Counted from the stretch's first letter, positions 45,753 to 56,950 are shown. The stretch: DNA of 64,000 bases from Aquitalea pelogenes (GCF_001515305.1 NZ_LNQV01000016.1:1-64000), one strand, 5' to 3'. Numbers and translations: made by a program. The notes: a model not told the origin generated them from the letters alone.

Positions 45753-46934
45753 ATGAAACCTCAAGGCATTGCAGTTCTTGGGGCAACCGGCAGCATCGGC
45801 GTCAATACGCTGGATGTGGTTGCCCGTCATCCCGAGCGCTACCGCGTGGTGGCGCTCAGTGGTCATCATCAGGTCGACCGTCTGTTTGAACAGGCCTGCC
45901 GTTTTTCTCCCCTTTATGTTGTCGTGGCGGATGCTGTATCTGCCAATGATTTGCAAGGCCGCTTGCAAGAGCAAGGCCTGGCTACCGAAGTGTTGCATGG
46001 CGCAGCAGCGCTGGAGCGTGTGGCCAGCTTGCCTGAAGTGGATGTGGTGATGGCAGCCATCGTCGGGGCGGCTGGCTTGCCTTCGGCCATGGCGGCGGCA
46101 CGCGCTGGCAAGAAAATATTGCTGGCCAACAAGGAATCGCTGGTGGTGGCCGGTCGCCTGTTCATGGAGGCGGTGCGCGAGCATGGGGCCACCTTGTTGC
46201 CGGTGGATAGCGAACACAGTGCCATTTTCCAGTCCTTGCCGCATGATTACGCCGGCAATCTGGATGCTTCCGGCATTCGCAAGATCATTCTCACTGCCTC
46301 GGGTGGGCCCTTCCGTCAGCACAGTGCCGAAGACTTGCTGCACGTCACGGCGGAAGATGCCTGTCGTCACCCCAACTGGGTGATGGGGCGCAAGATTTCC
46401 GTCGATTCGGCCAGCCTGATGAACAAGGGGCTGGAAGTCATCGAAGCACACTGGCTGTTTTCGGCTCCGCCGGAACGTATCGACGTGGTGGTGCATCCGC
46501 AGAGCGTGATTCATTCCATGGTGCAGTACCGTGATGGTTCGGTGATGGCGCAGCTGGGTTCTCCCGACATGCGTACCCCGATTGCCTGCGCACTGGCATG
46601 GCCGGAACGCATCGAGGCTGGCGTCAGCTCGCTGGATTTCTTCAGTATGGGCAATCTGAGTTTCGAACAGCCCGATCTGGCTCGTTTCCCCTGTCTTGGG
46701 CTGGCGTTTGACTCGCTGCGCAGTGGTGGCGACGCCCCTGCAGTACTCAATGCAGCCAATGAAGTGGCGGTGGCGGCCTTCCTGGAAGGGCGCTTGCGCT
46801 TTGTCGATATTGCCGCCGTGGTGGAAGCCACGCTGGCTGGTGTCAGCCTGTCACCCAGCACCTCGCTGGCTGCCTTGCTGGACAAGGATGGTGAAGCGCG
46901 TCGCTTTGCCATGAACAAGGTGGGTTCATGCTGA
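45753..46934 (+). CDS. dxr: 1-deoxy-D-xylulose 5-phosphate reductoisomerase
   Basis: Second step of the non-mevalonate isoprenoid pathway, supplying precursors for UppS encoded just upstream. 393 residues: [14 protein letters not shown] (NADPH loop), [61 protein letters not shown] and [18 protein letters not shown]. It overlaps rseP by 7 bases. Confidence 0.96.
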   Translation: MKPQGIAVLGATGSIGVNTLDVVARHPERYRVVALSGHHQVDRLFEQACRFSPLYVVVADAVSANDLQGRLQEQGLATEVLHGAAALERVASLPEVDVVMAAIVGAAGLPSAMAAARAGKKILLANKESLVVAGRLFMEAVREHGATLLPVDSEHSAIFQSLPHDYAGNLDASGIRKIILTASGGPFRQHSAEDLLHVTAEDACRHPNWVMGRKISVDSASLMNKGLEVIEAHWLFSAPPERIDVVVHPQSVIHSMVQYRDGSVMAQLGSPDMRTPIACALAWPERIEAGVSSLDFFSMGNLSFEQPDLARFPCLGLAFDSLRSGGDAPAVLNAANEVAVAAFLEGRLRFVDIAAVVEATLAGVSLSPSTSLAALLDKDGEARRFAMNKVGSC

Positions 46935-48274
46935 CATTCCTGGCATTCCTGGTGGCCATCGGTGTGCTGGTTACCTTTCACGAACTGGGTCATTACTGGG
47001 TAGCACGCTTGTGCGGGGTGAAAGTCCTGCGGTTCTCGGTAGGTTTTGGTGCGCCTTTGTATACCTTCCGTCGTGGCGATACCGAGTGGGCCATCAGCCC
47101 CATTCCGCTGGGTGGCTACGTGCGCATGCTGGATGAGCGCGAAATGGATGTTGCGCCGGAAGAGCGCCATCTGGCATTCAATACCCAGTCGGTTTACAAG
47201 CGCATGGCCATTGTGGCGGCTGGCCCGCTGGCCAATCTGGTGCTGGCCGTGCTGTTTTACTGGTTGGTGATTGCTGGTGGTGTCACACAACTGCTGCCGC
47301 AAATCGGCACGGTCATCACCCCCAGTCTGGCCGCCACTGCAGGCTTCCAGCCTGGCGACCGCGTGTTGTCGGTGAATGGGCAGAAGGTGGATGACTGGCA
47401 AGGCCTGCGCCTGGCGCTGGTGGATGCGGTAGGCAGTGGCGATGTGCCGCTGCGCCTGCAGGTGAAGACTGCCCAGTCGGCCACGGTGCTGCGCAGTATC
47501 GACCCGGCCCAGGCGGATGAAGACACGCTCAAGGCGCTGGAGCAAGGTAATCCCGGCTTCATGCCCATGCGCTATCTGCCTGCCATTGGCGGTGTGGAAG
47601 AAGGTGGCGTGGCGGCGCGAGCCGGGCTGAAAGCAGGGGACAAGCTGATTGCCGTGGATGGCAAGCCGCTGGCCAGCTGGGATGCCTGGGTGCGCCTGGT
47701 GCATGAGAGCCCGGGCAAGGAGCTGCTGATCCGCATACAGCGTGATGGCAAGCAGCAGGATATCAAGCTGCGTCCGGCTACCGTGGCGGATGGCGACGTG
47801 ATGATAGGTCGTATCGGTGCAGCGCCGCTGCTGGATGCCGCCTGGATGAAACAACTGGCATTTACGCACAAGCCCGGCGTTGCCGAAGCGGGGGTGGAAG
47901 CCTGGCGCAAGATGACCGACACCGCCTGGATGAGCCTGAAGTTTCTGGGCCGCATGGTGATTGGCCAGGCGTCGCTGGATAATCTGTCCGGCCCGCTGAC
48001 CATTGCCAGCATTGCCGGGCAGACCGCCCGCGAAGGCTGGAGTCCCTACCTGGAATTTCTCGCGCTGATCAGTGTCAGCATCGGTGTGTTGAATCTGTTG
48101 CCAATACCTGTGCTGGATGGCGGGCACTTAATGTATTATGTCGCGGAGCTGGTCAAAGGCCGCCCGCTGAGCGAGCGTGCGCAACTGTTTGGACAGAAGA
48201 TCGGATTCATCCTGCTGGCGTCGCTGATGCTGTTTGCTGTGCTGAATGATATCAGCCGCCTTTTTGGGGGTTAA
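46928..48274 (+). CDS. rseP: Site-2 protease RseP
   Basis: Intramembrane zinc protease that cuts the anti-sigma factor of the envelope stress response and clears signal peptides. 448 residues: HELGH zinc motif in the first helix (residues 18-22), two PDZ domains (around [19 protein letters not shown] and [17 protein letters not shown]), and the second metal motif [16 protein letters not shown] in a C-terminal helix. Gene order dxr-rseP-bamA is standard. Confidence 0.95.
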   Translation: MLTFLAFLVAIGVLVTFHELGHYWVARLCGVKVLRFSVGFGAPLYTFRRGDTEWAISPIPLGGYVRMLDEREMDVAPEERHLAFNTQSVYKRMAIVAAGPLANLVLAVLFYWLVIAGGVTQLLPQIGTVITPSLAATAGFQPGDRVLSVNGQKVDDWQGLRLALVDAVGSGDVPLRLQVKTAQSATVLRSIDPAQADEDTLKALEQGNPGFMPMRYLPAIGGVEEGGVAARAGLKAGDKLIAVDGKPLASWDAWVRLVHESPGKELLIRIQRDGKQQDIKLRPATVADGDVMIGRIGAAPLLDAAWMKQLAFTHKPGVAEAGVEAWRKMTDTAWMSLKFLGRMVIGQASLDNLSGPLTIASIAGQTAREGWSPYLEFLALISVSIGVLNLLPIPVLDGGHLMYYVAELVKGRPLSERAQLFGQKIGFILLASLMLFAVLNDISRLFGG

Positions 48275-48283
48275 AACAAACCT

Positions 48284-50584
48284 ATGAAATTGAAATTACT
48301 CGCGGCCGCTGTGCTGGGCATGACTACGGCAACAGCTGTTTGGGCTGCGGATCCGTTCGTGATCAAGGATATCCGGGTTGAAGGCCTGCAACGTACCGAA
48401 GCCGGTACGGTCTTCAACTACCTGCCGGTCAAGGTGGGCGATACATTCAATGACGAGAAGGCACGTGAGTCCATCAAGAGCCTGTTTGCCACCGGCTTCT
48501 TTGATGATGTGCGAGTGGAATCGCGCGATGGCGTGGTGATTGTCGCCGTTGCCGAGCGACCGGTGATCACCCAGCTCAACATCAATGGCGCCAAGGAATT
48601 CAGCAAGGATCAGCTCAAAAAGGCCCTGAAGGACAACGGCTTTGCCGAATCCCGCATTTTTGACCAGGCCCTGCTGGACGGCGCGGTGCAGGAGCTGAAG
48701 CGTCAGTACTACAGCCGTGGCAAGTATGCGGTGGAGATTACCCCGCAAGTCACCAAGCTGGAGCGCAACCGTGTTGCGGTGACGCTGGATATCACCGAAG
48801 GGGTGACTGCCCAGATCAAGGACATCCATTTTGTCGGCAACAAGGCATTCAGCCAGGACAAGCTGCTGGATGAGATGTCGCTGACTTCCGGTGGCTGGTT
48901 CTCCTGGCTGACCAAGGACAACCAGTACTCCAAGCAAAAGCTGACTGGCGATCTGGAGAAGCTCAAGGCCTTCTACCAGAACCAGGGCTATCTGGAATTC
49001 AATATCGAATCCACCCAGGTATCCATCAGTGCCGACAAGCAGCAAATGTTCCTGACGCTGAACATCAATGAAGGCAGCAAGTTCACCGTTGCTGACATCA
49101 AGCTGGCTGGCGACCTGAAAGTGCCGGAAGCCGAGCTGCGCAAGCTGATTACCGTGAAAACCGGCACTGTGTTCGACAATGAAAAGGTGACCGACAGCGT
49201 GAAGGCGCTGAGTGACCGTCTGGGCAATGAAGGCTATGCCTTTGCCAACGTCAATGCCTTGCCGGACATCAATCGCGACAAGCAGCAAGTCGGCTTTACC
49301 TTCTTTGTGGATCCGGGTCGCAAGACCTATGTACGCCGTGTCAATATTGCCGGCAATACCAAGACCCGTGACGAAGTGGTACGCCGTGAACTGCGTCAGC
49401 TGGAAGGCTCGGTATACAACGCCGCCAATGTGAAGCGCAGCAAGGACCGTGTCGAGCTGCTGGGCTACTTTGAAGATGTGAACGTGGAAACCCCGGCCGT
49501 GGCGGATGCGCCAGACCAGGTGGACATGAACATCTCCCTGAAGGAACGCGCCACCGGCAGTATCTCCGCTGGTGTGGGCTTTGTGCAGGGTGAGGGTATC
49601 CAGCTGTCTGCCAGTGTTTCGCAGAGCAATATTTTCGGCTCCGGCAAATACATGTCCTTCGGTATTTCCAATGGCTCGGTGAACAAGAATGCCACCTTGT
49701 CGTTTACCGATCCGTACTTCACTGCCGATGGCGTAAGTCTGGGTTACGACCTGTACCACCGCGTGTACAAGCCGTATAACAGCTCGTCCTCCAGCACCAC
49801 GCACTACAAGACATCCACCGATGGTGCCGCCATGCGCTTTGGCGTGCCGGTGACGGAAACCGACCGCATCAACTTCAGCCTGGGTCTGGAGCAGACCAAG
49901 GTGGGTACCTGGAGCGACAGCCCCACCCGTTATCTGGACTTTGTCAACAAGTACGGCAGCAACAACCTGTCGCTGATCGGTACTGCCGGCTGGGGTCGTG
50001 ATACCCGTGACAGCTCGCTGTGGCCGACCCGTGGTGCCAACATCAAGGTACAAGCCGATGCGGCGCTGCCGGGCGGCGACCTTGAGTGGTACCGTCTGAC
50101 GCACTCGCAGCAGTGGTTCTTCCCGCTGTCCAAAACCTTCACCCTGATGCTGAACGGTGAAGTGGGTTATGCCAACGGTTATGGCAAGACTTCCACCTTG
50201 CCGTTCTTCCAGAACTTCTATCTGGGTGGTCTGGGTTCGGTGCGTGGTTACGACTCCAACAGCCTGGGTCCGAAGGACGCCAGCACTGGTGACTATCTGG
50301 GTGGTACCCGCAAGATGGTGGCCAATGCCGAAATCCTGTTCCCCTTCCCGGGCATGAAGGACAACAAGTCGGTACGCGCCAGCGTATTCTTTGACTCCGG
50401 TACGGTTTGGGATAGCACCGTCAGCGGCAGCACCCCGAGCAGCGAACTGCGTTACTCCACCGGTGCGGCCGTGACCTGGCTGTCCCCGCTGGGACCGATG
50501 AAGTTCAGTCTGGCCAAAGCCCTGCGCAAGAAGGAAGGCGACAAGTACCAGAGCTTCCAGTTCCAGCTGGGTACCGTTTTCTAA
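48284..50584 (+). CDS. bamA: Outer membrane protein assembly factor BamA
   Basis: Core of the BAM complex that folds proteins into the outer membrane. 766 residues: signal peptide (cleavage after AVWA, about residue 21), five POTRA domains (FVIKDIRVEGLQRTEAG opens the first; RRVNIAGNTKTRDEVVRRELRQLEG is the fifth), then a 16-strand barrel. The conserved loop-6 motif appears as LGSVRGYDSNSLGP. The chain ends in phenylalanine (LGTVF), as outer membrane barrels do. It is 9 bases from rseP and 18 from skp. Confidence 0.96.
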   Translation: MKLKLLAAAVLGMTTATAVWAADPFVIKDIRVEGLQRTEAGTVFNYLPVKVGDTFNDEKARESIKSLFATGFFDDVRVESRDGVVIVAVAERPVITQLNINGAKEFSKDQLKKALKDNGFAESRIFDQALLDGAVQELKRQYYSRGKYAVEITPQVTKLERNRVAVTLDITEGVTAQIKDIHFVGNKAFSQDKLLDEMSLTSGGWFSWLTKDNQYSKQKLTGDLEKLKAFYQNQGYLEFNIESTQVSISADKQQMFLTLNINEGSKFTVADIKLAGDLKVPEAELRKLITVKTGTVFDNEKVTDSVKALSDRLGNEGYAFANVNALPDINRDKQQVGFTFFVDPGRKTYVRRVNIAGNTKTRDEVVRRELRQLEGSVYNAANVKRSKDRVELLGYFEDVNVETPAVADAPDQVDMNISLKERATGSISAGVGFVQGEGIQLSASVSQSNIFGSGKYMSFGISNGSVNKNATLSFTDPYFTADGVSLGYDLYHRVYKPYNSSSSSTTHYKTSTDGAAMRFGVPVTETDRINFSLGLEQTKVGTWSDSPTRYLDFVNKYGSNNLSLIGTAGWGRDTRDSSLWPTRGANIKVQADAALPGGDLEWYRLTHSQQWFFPLSKTFTLMLNGEVGYANGYGKTSTLPFFQNFYLGGLGSVRGYDSNSLGPKDASTGDYLGGTRKMVANAEILFPFPGMKDNKSVRASVFFDSGTVWDSTVSGSTPSSELRYSTGAAVTWLSPLGPMKFSLAKALRKKEGDKYQSFQFQLGTVF

Positions 50585-50602
50585 ACCGAAAGAGGCCTGA
50601 AC

Positions 50603-51091
50603 ATGAAATCAATTTTCAAGTGCTTGATTGCCGGGCTGGCCATGGTCAGCCTGCAGGCCTCGGCCGCAGACTTCAAGCTGGGGTTCGTCAACATCGAGCG
50701 GGTGTACCGCGAGGCGGCACCGGCGATTGCCATCCAGAAAAAGCTGGACAAGGAATTCGCCGACCGCCGTGCCGAGCTGAAGAAAATGGAAAAGCGTGCC
50801 AAGGAACTGGAAGGCCTGCTGGCCAAGAGCACGCTGTCCATCGATGACCGCAAACGCTACGAGCGCGAATATGCCGGCTTGGACCGCGACTATCAGGCCA
50901 AGGCCCGCGAGTTGTCGGAAGACTTCAACCAGCGTCGCAACGAAGAGTTTGCTTCGGTACAGGAGCGCGCCAACCGGGTGCTGCGCCAGATCGCAGATCG
51001 CGAGCAATATGACCTGATCCTGCAGGATGTGGTTTATGTCAATCCTAAGTACGACCTGACCGGTAAGGTGCTGAAGGAACTGGAAAAATAA
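50603..51091 (+). CDS. skp: Periplasmic chaperone Skp/OmpH
   Basis: Holds unfolded outer membrane proteins on their way to BamA. 162 residues: signal peptide cut after ASA (about residue 21), the strand FKLGFVNIERVYREA, then a long charged two-helix tentacle region (KKLDKEFADRRAELKKMEKR onwards), and the closing VVYVNPKYDLTGKVLKEL. Small trimeric protein; size normal. AAAGAGG ribosome site upstream. Confidence 0.93.
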   Translation: MKSIFKCLIAGLAMVSLQASAADFKLGFVNIERVYREAAPAIAIQKKLDKEFADRRAELKKMEKRAKELEGLLAKSTLSIDDRKRYEREYAGLDRDYQAKARELSEDFNQRRNEEFASVQERANRVLRQIADREQYDLILQDVVYVNPKYDLTGKVLKELEK

Positions 51092-51113
51092 TCCTGCCTA
51101 ACTGTTACGGGAG

Positions 51114-51141
51114 AAGCCGACCCGGGGTCGGCTTTCATTTT
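51114..51141 (+). terminator. Terminator-like hairpin directly before lpxD
   Basis: AAGCCGACC-CGG-GGTCGGCTT (51114-51134) followed by TCATTTTTG. The T run ends 3 bases before the lpxD ATG at 51144, and no ribosome binding site lies between them. Confidence 0.65.
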
Positions 51142-51143
51142 TG

Positions 51144-52193
51144 ATGGCGTACACACTTTCTCATATCGTGGCCAGCCTGGGTGGTGTGCTCAAGGGCGAA
51201 GACCGTACGGTCGAACGCCTGGCACCGCTGGATGTGGCGACCGCGAGCGATATTACCTTTCTGTCCAATCCCAAATACCGCAAGCAGCTGGACGGATGTG
51301 CCGCCGGTGCGGTGATTGTTTCGCCCAAGCTGGAGGCAGAGCTGGACCCGGCACGCTCCTGGATTGTGGTGGATGACCCCTATCTGTATTTTGCCAAGGT
51401 GGCAACCTTGTTCCACCCGCCTGCACAGCCGCAGCCCGGCATCCATGCCAGTGCGGTGATCGGCGAGGGCGCTGTCATTGCTGCCAGCAGCGAAGTACGC
51501 GAACACGTCAGCATTGGTGCCGGCGCCGTGATTGGCGAGCGCTGTATCCTGCATCCCGGTGTGGTGATTGGTGCTGGTACGGTACTGGGCGATGATGTGG
51601 TGCTTTATCCCAATGTCACGGTTTACCATGGCTGTGTGCTTGGCAATCGCGTGGCCGTGCATTCGGGTAGTGTGATCGGGGCGGATGGCTTCGGCCTGGC
51701 ATGGGCCAAGGATCAATGGTTCAAGATTCCGCAAACCGGCCGTGCCATTCTGGAAGACGACGTCGAAGTGGGTGCCAATACCACCATCGACCGTGGCGCG
51801 CTGGCAGACACCATCATCCGGCGCGGGGCCAAGATCGACAATCTGGTGCAGATTGCCCACAACGTGCAGATTGGCGAGCATACCGCGATCGCCGGTTGTG
51901 TCGGCATTGCCGGCAGCACCACCATCGGCGCGTATTGCACGGTAGGGGGGGCGGCCATGTTTGTCGGCCATATCGAAGTGGCAGACAAGACGCATATCGG
52001 CGGCGGTACGCTGGTGTCGAAGTCCATCCGCCAGCCGGATACCTACGCTTCGTCCTACCCGCTGCAAACCATGAAGGAATGGCTGGGCAATGCCGTTCAT
52101 GTAAGACATCTGGACGATCTCGCCAAGCGGATAAAACAACTCGAACGCGAGATCGGCATGCTGAAAGAAAACAAGGACAATACAAATGACTGA
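51144..52193 (+). CDS. lpxD: UDP-3-O-(3-hydroxyacyl)glucosamine N-acyltransferase
   Basis: Third step of lipid A synthesis, adding the second hydroxyacyl chain. 349 residues: an N-terminal uridine-binding domain ([13 protein letters not shown]), then a left-handed beta helix of hexapeptide repeats ([17 protein letters not shown] and on), the catalytic histidine region [20 protein letters not shown], and a C-terminal helix ([16 protein letters not shown]). The start must be ATG 51144 by family N-terminus although a hairpin and no ribosome site precede it. Overlaps fabZ by 8 bases. Confidence 0.94.
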   Translation: MAYTLSHIVASLGGVLKGEDRTVERLAPLDVATASDITFLSNPKYRKQLDGCAAGAVIVSPKLEAELDPARSWIVVDDPYLYFAKVATLFHPPAQPQPGIHASAVIGEGAVIAASSEVREHVSIGAGAVIGERCILHPGVVIGAGTVLGDDVVLYPNVTVYHGCVLGNRVAVHSGSVIGADGFGLAWAKDQWFKIPQTGRAILEDDVEVGANTTIDRGALADTIIRRGAKIDNLVQIAHNVQIGEHTAIAGCVGIAGSTTIGAYCTVGGAAMFVGHIEVADKTHIGGGTLVSKSIRQPDTYASSYPLQTMKEWLGNAVHVRHLDDLAKRIKQLEREIGMLKENKDNTND

Positions 52194-52638
52194 ACACGCC
52201 GTAAACATTGATGTACGTGAAATCATGAAGTGCCTGCCGCACCGCTATCCCTTCCTGCTGGTGGATCGCGTGACCGAAATGGTGCCGGACACCCGCATCA
52301 AGGCGCTGAAAAACGTCACCATCAACGAACCCTTCTTCTGCGGCCACTTCGAGCAATACCCGGTCATGCCGGGCGTGCTGATCATTGAAGCGCTGGCACA
52401 GGCTGCCGGCATCCTGGCCATCAAGAGCCAGGGCGAGCGCGCCGAAAACGAGCTGTACTTCTTTGTCGGCATTGACAAGGCCCGCTTCAAGCGCCAGGTG
52501 GTACCGGGCGACCAGCTGATTTTCGAAGTGGAGCAAATCACCGTGAAGCGCGGCATCGGCAAATACAATGCCCGCGCACTGGTGGATGGTCAGGTGGCTT
52601 GTGAAGCCGAAATCATGTGTGCCAAACGCGAGGTCTGA
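52186..52638 (+). CDS. fabZ: 3-hydroxyacyl-ACP dehydratase FabZ
   Basis: Dehydrates 3-hydroxyacyl-ACP in fatty acid elongation and thereby competes with LpxA for hydroxymyristoyl-ACP. 150 residues, hot-dog fold: [17 protein letters not shown] with the catalytic histidine, [28 protein letters not shown] with the catalytic glutamate. It sits inside the lpx cluster, overlapping lpxD and 2 bases from lpxA. Confidence 0.96.
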   Translation: MTEHAVNIDVREIMKCLPHRYPFLLVDRVTEMVPDTRIKALKNVTINEPFFCGHFEQYPVMPGVLIIEALAQAAGILAIKSQGERAENELYFFVGIDKARFKRQVVPGDQLIFEVEQITVKRGIGKYNARALVDGQVACEAEIMCAKREV

Positions 52639-52640
52639 GC

Positions 52641-53417
52641 ATGGCCATTCATCCGACAGCGATTGTCGATCCCAAGGCAAACATTGCCGCTGATGTGGAA
52701 ATCGGTGCCTATTCCATCATTGGCCCGGATGTATCCATTGACAGCGGTACCTGGGTAGGTCCGCACGTGGTGATCGAAGGGCATACCAGCATCGGCAAGA
52801 ACAACCGCATTTTCCAGTTCAGCTCGCTGGGTGCCATTCCGCAGGACAAGAAGTACGCCGGTGAACCTACCCGGCTGGAAATCGGCGACAACAACACCAT
52901 CCGCGAATTCTGCACCTTCAATATCGGTACGGCGCAGGATGTGGGTGTGACCCGTCTGGGCAACAACAACTGGATCATGGCTTATGTGCATCTGGGCCAT
53001 GACTGCCAGATCGGCAACAACACCATTTTTGCCAACAACGCCACGCTGGGCGGCCACGTGCATATTGGTGACTGGGTGATTCTGGGTGGTTTCACCAGCG
53101 TGCACCAGTTTGCCATCATCGGCGATCACGCCATGACCGCCTTTGCCAGTGCGGTGGCGCAGGATGTGCCGCCCTACGTGATGGCGCATGGCAACCGTGC
53201 GGTGCCGGCCGGCATCAATGCCGAAGGCCTGAAGCGTCGTGGCTTCACCCCGGAGCAGATCCGCCGGGTGCGCAATGCCTACAAGGCCCTGTACCGTCAG
53301 GGTCTGCAATACGATGCCGCCAAGGAAGCCATTCTGGCCGAAGCACAGCAAGGCCATGTCGAGCTGGAACCGTTCACCCGCTTCTTTGCCCAGTCCGAGC
53401 GAGGCATCATCCGCTAA
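52641..53417 (+). CDS. lpxA: UDP-N-acetylglucosamine O-acyltransferase
   Basis: First step of lipid A synthesis. 258 residues: hexapeptide-repeat beta helix starting [26 protein letters not shown], the catalytic histidine segment [35 protein letters not shown], and the helical C-terminus with [18 protein letters not shown] 52641 is two bases after the fabZ stop; an upstream in-frame start inside fabZ is not needed. Confidence 0.96.
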   Translation: MAIHPTAIVDPKANIAADVEIGAYSIIGPDVSIDSGTWVGPHVVIEGHTSIGKNNRIFQFSSLGAIPQDKKYAGEPTRLEIGDNNTIREFCTFNIGTAQDVGVTRLGNNNWIMAYVHLGHDCQIGNNTIFANNATLGGHVHIGDWVILGGFTSVHQFAIIGDHAMTAFASAVAQDVPPYVMAHGNRAVPAGINAEGLKRRGFTPEQIRRVRNAYKALYRQGLQYDAAKEAILAEAQQGHVELEPFTRFFAQSERGIIR

Positions 53418-53419
53418 CC

Positions 53420-54604
53420 ATGTCTGAACCCTTGTTCAAGCGTAAAGGCGCGCTCAAGGTGGCCATGGTGGCTGGCGAGGCCTCCGGCGACCTGCTGGCG
53501 GCTCACCTGATGGAAGCCTTGCAGGCAAGACACGCCGATATCGAATTTGCCGGTATCGGCGGCCCGCGCATGGAAGCGCGGGGTTTTGTCAGCCACGCGC
53601 CGCAAAGCCGGCTGGCGGTGATGGGCTATGCCGAAGTGCTCAAGCGCCTGCCGGAGCTGCTGCGTATCCGTCGCACCCTGCGTGACCGCCTGTTGGCCGA
53701 AAAGCCGGATGTCTTTATCGGTGTGGATGCGCCGGATTTCAATCTGGCGCTGGAAGCCGCACTGAAGAAGCAGGGCATTGCCACCATCCATTACGTCAGC
53801 CCGTCCGTATGGGCATGGCGGCTGGAGCGCATCTACAAGATAGGCCGTGCCGTCAATCGCGTGCTGTGCCTGTTTCCGATGGAGCCGGCCTTGTATCAGC
53901 AGGCCAAGGTGCGGGCGGATTTTGTCGGCCATCCGCTGGCCAGCGCAATTCCGATGGTGCCGGACCAGCTGGCCATGCGTGAACAGCTGGGTTTGCCGCG
54001 GCAGGGGCCCATTTTCACCCTGATGCCGGGCAGCCGCAAAAGTGAGCTGGAATTCATGGCACCGTTGTATATCGAAGTGGCCCGCATGCTGCTGCGCGAT
54101 TACCCCGATGCCACCTTCCTGGTGCCGCTGGCTACCCGCGCCACCATGGATCAGTTCGATCAGCTGCTGACCCGTCACAAGGCCTGGGACTTGCCGCTGC
54201 GAAAGTTGTTTGGGCACGCCCAGATGGCAATGATTGCCAGCGACGTGGTGCTGGTGACCAGTGGCACCGCCACGCTGGAAGTGGCGCTGACCAAGCGGCC
54301 GATGGTGATCAGCTACAAGCTGTCCTGGCTGACCTACCTGCTGGTGAAGCGCAAGATCAAGCTGCCTTACGTCGGCTTGCCCAATATCCTGTGCGGACGT
54401 TTTGTGGTGCCGGAACTGCTGCAAAAGGACGCCACCGTAGAAAAACTGACGGCGGAAGTGAAGCGGCTGTACGAAGACAAGGATGCCCGGGCCGAGATGG
54501 TGCAGACGTTTACCGATCTGCATCAGTCATTGCTGGCTGATACGGCTGGGCTGGCCGCAGCAGCGGTATTGCAGGAGGCCGGATGTCAGGCGAAGCCTGC
54601 ATGA
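53420..54604 (+). CDS. lpxB: Lipid-A-disaccharide synthase
   Basis: Joins UDP-diacylglucosamine and lipid X to the lipid A disaccharide at the inner face of the inner membrane. 394 residues of GT19 type: [87 protein letters not shown] and VGLPNIL. It begins 2 bases after lpxA and overlaps rnhB by 4 bases. Confidence 0.95.
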   Translation: MSEPLFKRKGALKVAMVAGEASGDLLAAHLMEALQARHADIEFAGIGGPRMEARGFVSHAPQSRLAVMGYAEVLKRLPELLRIRRTLRDRLLAEKPDVFIGVDAPDFNLALEAALKKQGIATIHYVSPSVWAWRLERIYKIGRAVNRVLCLFPMEPALYQQAKVRADFVGHPLASAIPMVPDQLAMREQLGLPRQGPIFTLMPGSRKSELEFMAPLYIEVARMLLRDYPDATFLVPLATRATMDQFDQLLTRHKAWDLPLRKLFGHAQMAMIASDVVLVTSGTATLEVALTKRPMVISYKLSWLTYLLVKRKIKLPYVGLPNILCGRFVVPELLQKDATVEKLTAEVKRLYEDKDARAEMVQTFTDLHQSLLADTAGLAAAAVLQEAGCQAKPA

Positions 54605-55194
54605 GCACCGAGCTGATTGCCGGTGTGGATGAGGCCGGGCGCGGTCCTCTGGCCGGTGCGGTATTTGCCGCTGCGGTCATTCTGGACCCGGCCCGCCCCA
54701 TTGCCGGGCTGGCGGACTCCAAAGTGCTGAGTGAAGCCCGGCGCGATGCGCTGGCGGTGCAAATCAAGCAGGATGCGCTGGCCTGGTGCATTGCCAGCGC
54801 CAGTGTCGAGGAAATCGACAAGATCAACATCCTGCAAGCCACCATGCTGGCCATGAGTCGGGCGGTGGCCGGGCTGGCGGTATCGCCGGGCAAGGTGTTG
54901 ATTGACGGCAACCGCGTGCCAAAGCAGATTACCCTGCCTGCCGAAGCCATCGTCAAGGGCGATGCCAAGGTGCAGGCCATTTCGGCGGCCTCCATTCTGG
55001 CCAAGACAGCGCGTGATGCCGAACTGGTTGCGCTGGATGCCCTGCATCCGCAATACGGTTTTGCCCGCCACAAGGGCTATCCTACCGCCGAGCATCTGGC
55101 GGCACTGGAGCAATACGGTGCGCTGGCCGAGCATCGCAAGTCCTTTGGTCCGGTCAAGGCCTGGCTGGCACGCCAGCAAGGTCAGCTGTTCTAG
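54601..55194 (+). CDS. rnhB: Ribonuclease HII
   Basis: Removes RNA from RNA/DNA hybrids and cuts at single ribonucleotides. 197 residues: [24 protein letters not shown] with the DE pair, [44 protein letters not shown] and the [20 protein letters not shown] end. ATG 54601 overlaps the lpxB stop (ATGA); an ATG at 54583 in the same frame would add 6 residues. Confidence 0.95.
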   Translation: MSTELIAGVDEAGRGPLAGAVFAAAVILDPARPIAGLADSKVLSEARRDALAVQIKQDALAWCIASASVEEIDKINILQATMLAMSRAVAGLAVSPGKVLIDGNRVPKQITLPAEAIVKGDAKVQAISAASILAKTARDAELVALDALHPQYGFARHKGYPTAEHLAALEQYGALAEHRKSFGPVKAWLARQQGQLF

Positions 55195-55205
55195 GCCGCC
55201 ACGCC

Positions 55206-55712
55206 GTGACCGACGTGGCCAAAACCTGCTTTCCCCCGGTAGTGGATGCGCACACCCGGCTGCTGATCCTGGGCTCGCTACCCGGCGATGCCTCGCTACA
55301 AGCCGCCCAGTATTACGCCCATCCGCGCAACCAGTTCTGGCGTTTGCTGGAACAGGTGCTGCAACAGCCCCTGATTGCATTGCCCTATGCCCAGCGTCTG
55401 GCATGCCTGCAAGCGCGCGGTGTCGGGCTGTGGGATGTGGTGGCCCAGGCGCAGCGGCAGGGTAGTCTGGACACTGCCATCCGCGCAGCCAGCCATAACG
55501 ACCTCTCTACCTTGTGCATGGGCCTGCCGCAGTTGCAGGCACTTGCCTTCAATGGCGCAACGGCAGCGCGAATCGGCAGCAAACAGCTGCACGGTGACAC
55601 TGCATTGCTGCCGCGTCTGACGCTGCCATCTTCCAGTCCCGCCCATACCATGCCTTTCGCACAGAAGCTGGAGCAATGGCTGCCATTGCGCAGTGTGCTG
55701 ATGCCCGGCTGA
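55206..55712 (+). CDS. DNA-deoxyinosine glycosylase (UDG superfamily)
   Basis: Removes hypoxanthine from deaminated DNA, by family. 168 residues: LLILGSLPGDASLQAAQYYAHPRNQFWRLL (substrate pocket), GVGLWDVVAQAQRQGSLD, a central FNG segment and the LPSSSPAHTM motif near the C-terminus. It belongs to the MUG-like uracil-DNA glycosylase group. The start is GTG 55206 with a weak ribosome site; no ATG fits. It follows rnhB by 11 bases. Confidence 0.88.
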   Translation: MTDVAKTCFPPVVDAHTRLLILGSLPGDASLQAAQYYAHPRNQFWRLLEQVLQQPLIALPYAQRLACLQARGVGLWDVVAQAQRQGSLDTAIRAASHNDLSTLCMGLPQLQALAFNGATAARIGSKQLHGDTALLPRLTLPSSSPAHTMPFAQKLEQWLPLRSVLMPG

Positions 55713-55822
55713 AACAGGCAGGCATCTGCGTCTGACGCAGGTTTTGCTTGAAGTCGGCGCTTGGCTGTGGTGTTCTGTGCCATCTGGCCAAGCCGCCTGC
55801 CATATCTGCTACAGGAGCATCC

Positions 55823-56950
55823 ATGCGTACCGAACATCATCCGCTACTATCCCCCAGCCTGGGTACCCAGCGCAGCATCACCAGCTTTCACTTCGGGCCG
55901 GCAGGCGGCAGTGGCGGCTGGCCGCGCAAGGTGTATATCCAGGCCAGCCTGCACGCCGGGGAAATTCCGGGCATGCTGGTGGCACACCTGTTGCGCCAGC
56001 AATTTGCCGATCTGGAAGCGCGTGGGCTGTTGCAGGCGGAAATCGTACTGGTGCCGGTGGCCAACCCCATCGGCCTGGCGCAGCAACTGCATTACCAGCC
56101 GCAGGGGAGGTTTGATCTGGCCAGCGGGGAAAACTTCAACCGCCTGTACAGCGAACCCTCCGCGCAAGTCATTCCGCAACTGCGTGAACAACTGACGCAG
56201 GATGCCGACACCAACCGCAGCCTCATCCGTCAGGCCTTGCGCAAGGCCATTGCCGACGAGCCGGTGTATACCGAGCTGCAAAGCCTGCGCCAGACCCTGC
56301 ACCTGCTGGCGCTGGATGCCGACCTGGTGCTGGACCTGCACTGCGACTTTGCCGGTGAAGTGCACATTTACTCGCATAGCGAACACTGGCCACTGGTGGA
56401 AGACCTGGCGGCGCACCTGCAATGTGGCGCTTCGCTGCTGGCCGATGAATATGGCGTGATGCCGTTTGATGAAGCCATCTTCCTGCCCTGGGCCAGGATT
56501 CGCGCCGCCTTGCCACAATTCCCGGTGCCGTTTGACAGCGTGGCAGTCACTGTCGAACTGCGGGGTGAGGGTGATGTCGATTACCGGCTGGCCGGGCAGG
56601 ACAGTCAGGCCATCCTGCATTATCTGACCGGGCGTGGCGTGATTGCCGGTGAGCCGGTCGCACCTGCACCCTTGCCGTACCCGGCAACCCCGCTGTCCGG
56701 CTCCCAAACCCTGATCGCCCCGCATGCCGGGGTAATCGTGATGCGGGCCGAACTGGGTAGTGTGGTGGCAGCGGGTGATGCCATCGCGGATGTGATCGAC
56801 CCGATTGCCGGTACCACCACTACGCTGCATGCCGGAACCGACGGCATGTTCTATGTGTTTGCCCGCCATCCCTATGTGGTACGTGGTGGTACGGTGGCCA
56901 AGATAGCTGGCCGGCATCCGCTGAGTGAACGCAATTTGCTGGGGGCATGA
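55823..56950 (+). CDS. Succinylglutamate desuccinylase/aspartoacylase family zinc hydrolase
   Basis: A 375-residue M14-type amidohydrolase. Zinc ligands are visible in QASLHAGEIPGMLVAH (H and E) and DLHCDFAGEVHIYSH (H). VELRGEGDVDYRLAGQ carries the catalytic glutamate, and the C-terminal beta domain (LIAPHAGVIVMRAELGSVVAAGDAIADVIDP) resembles a biotinyl/lipoyl-like barrel as in other AstE/AspA proteins. It may remove an acyl group from an amino acid; the substrate is unknown and no arginine succinyltransferase genes are nearby. ATG 55823 follows ACAGGAG by 5 bases. Confidence 0.85.
   Translation: MRTEHHPLLSPSLGTQRSITSFHFGPAGGSGGWPRKVYIQASLHAGEIPGMLVAHLLRQQFADLEARGLLQAEIVLVPVANPIGLAQQLHYQPQGRFDLASGENFNRLYSEPSAQVIPQLREQLTQDADTNRSLIRQALRKAIADEPVYTELQSLRQTLHLLALDADLVLDLHCDFAGEVHIYSHSEHWPLVEDLAAHLQCGASLLADEYGVMPFDEAIFLPWARIRAALPQFPVPFDSVAVTVELRGEGDVDYRLAGQDSQAILHYLTGRGVIAGEPVAPAPLPYPATPLSGSQTLIAPHAGVIVMRAELGSVVAAGDAIADVIDPIAGTTTTLHAGTDGMFYVFARHPYVVRGGTVAKIAGRHPLSERNLLGA

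Noticed and set aside
46511-50104. Two long minus-strand frames opposite dxr/rseP and bamA
   Set aside because: Shadows of highly conserved genes on the plus strand; no ribosome sites or motifs.
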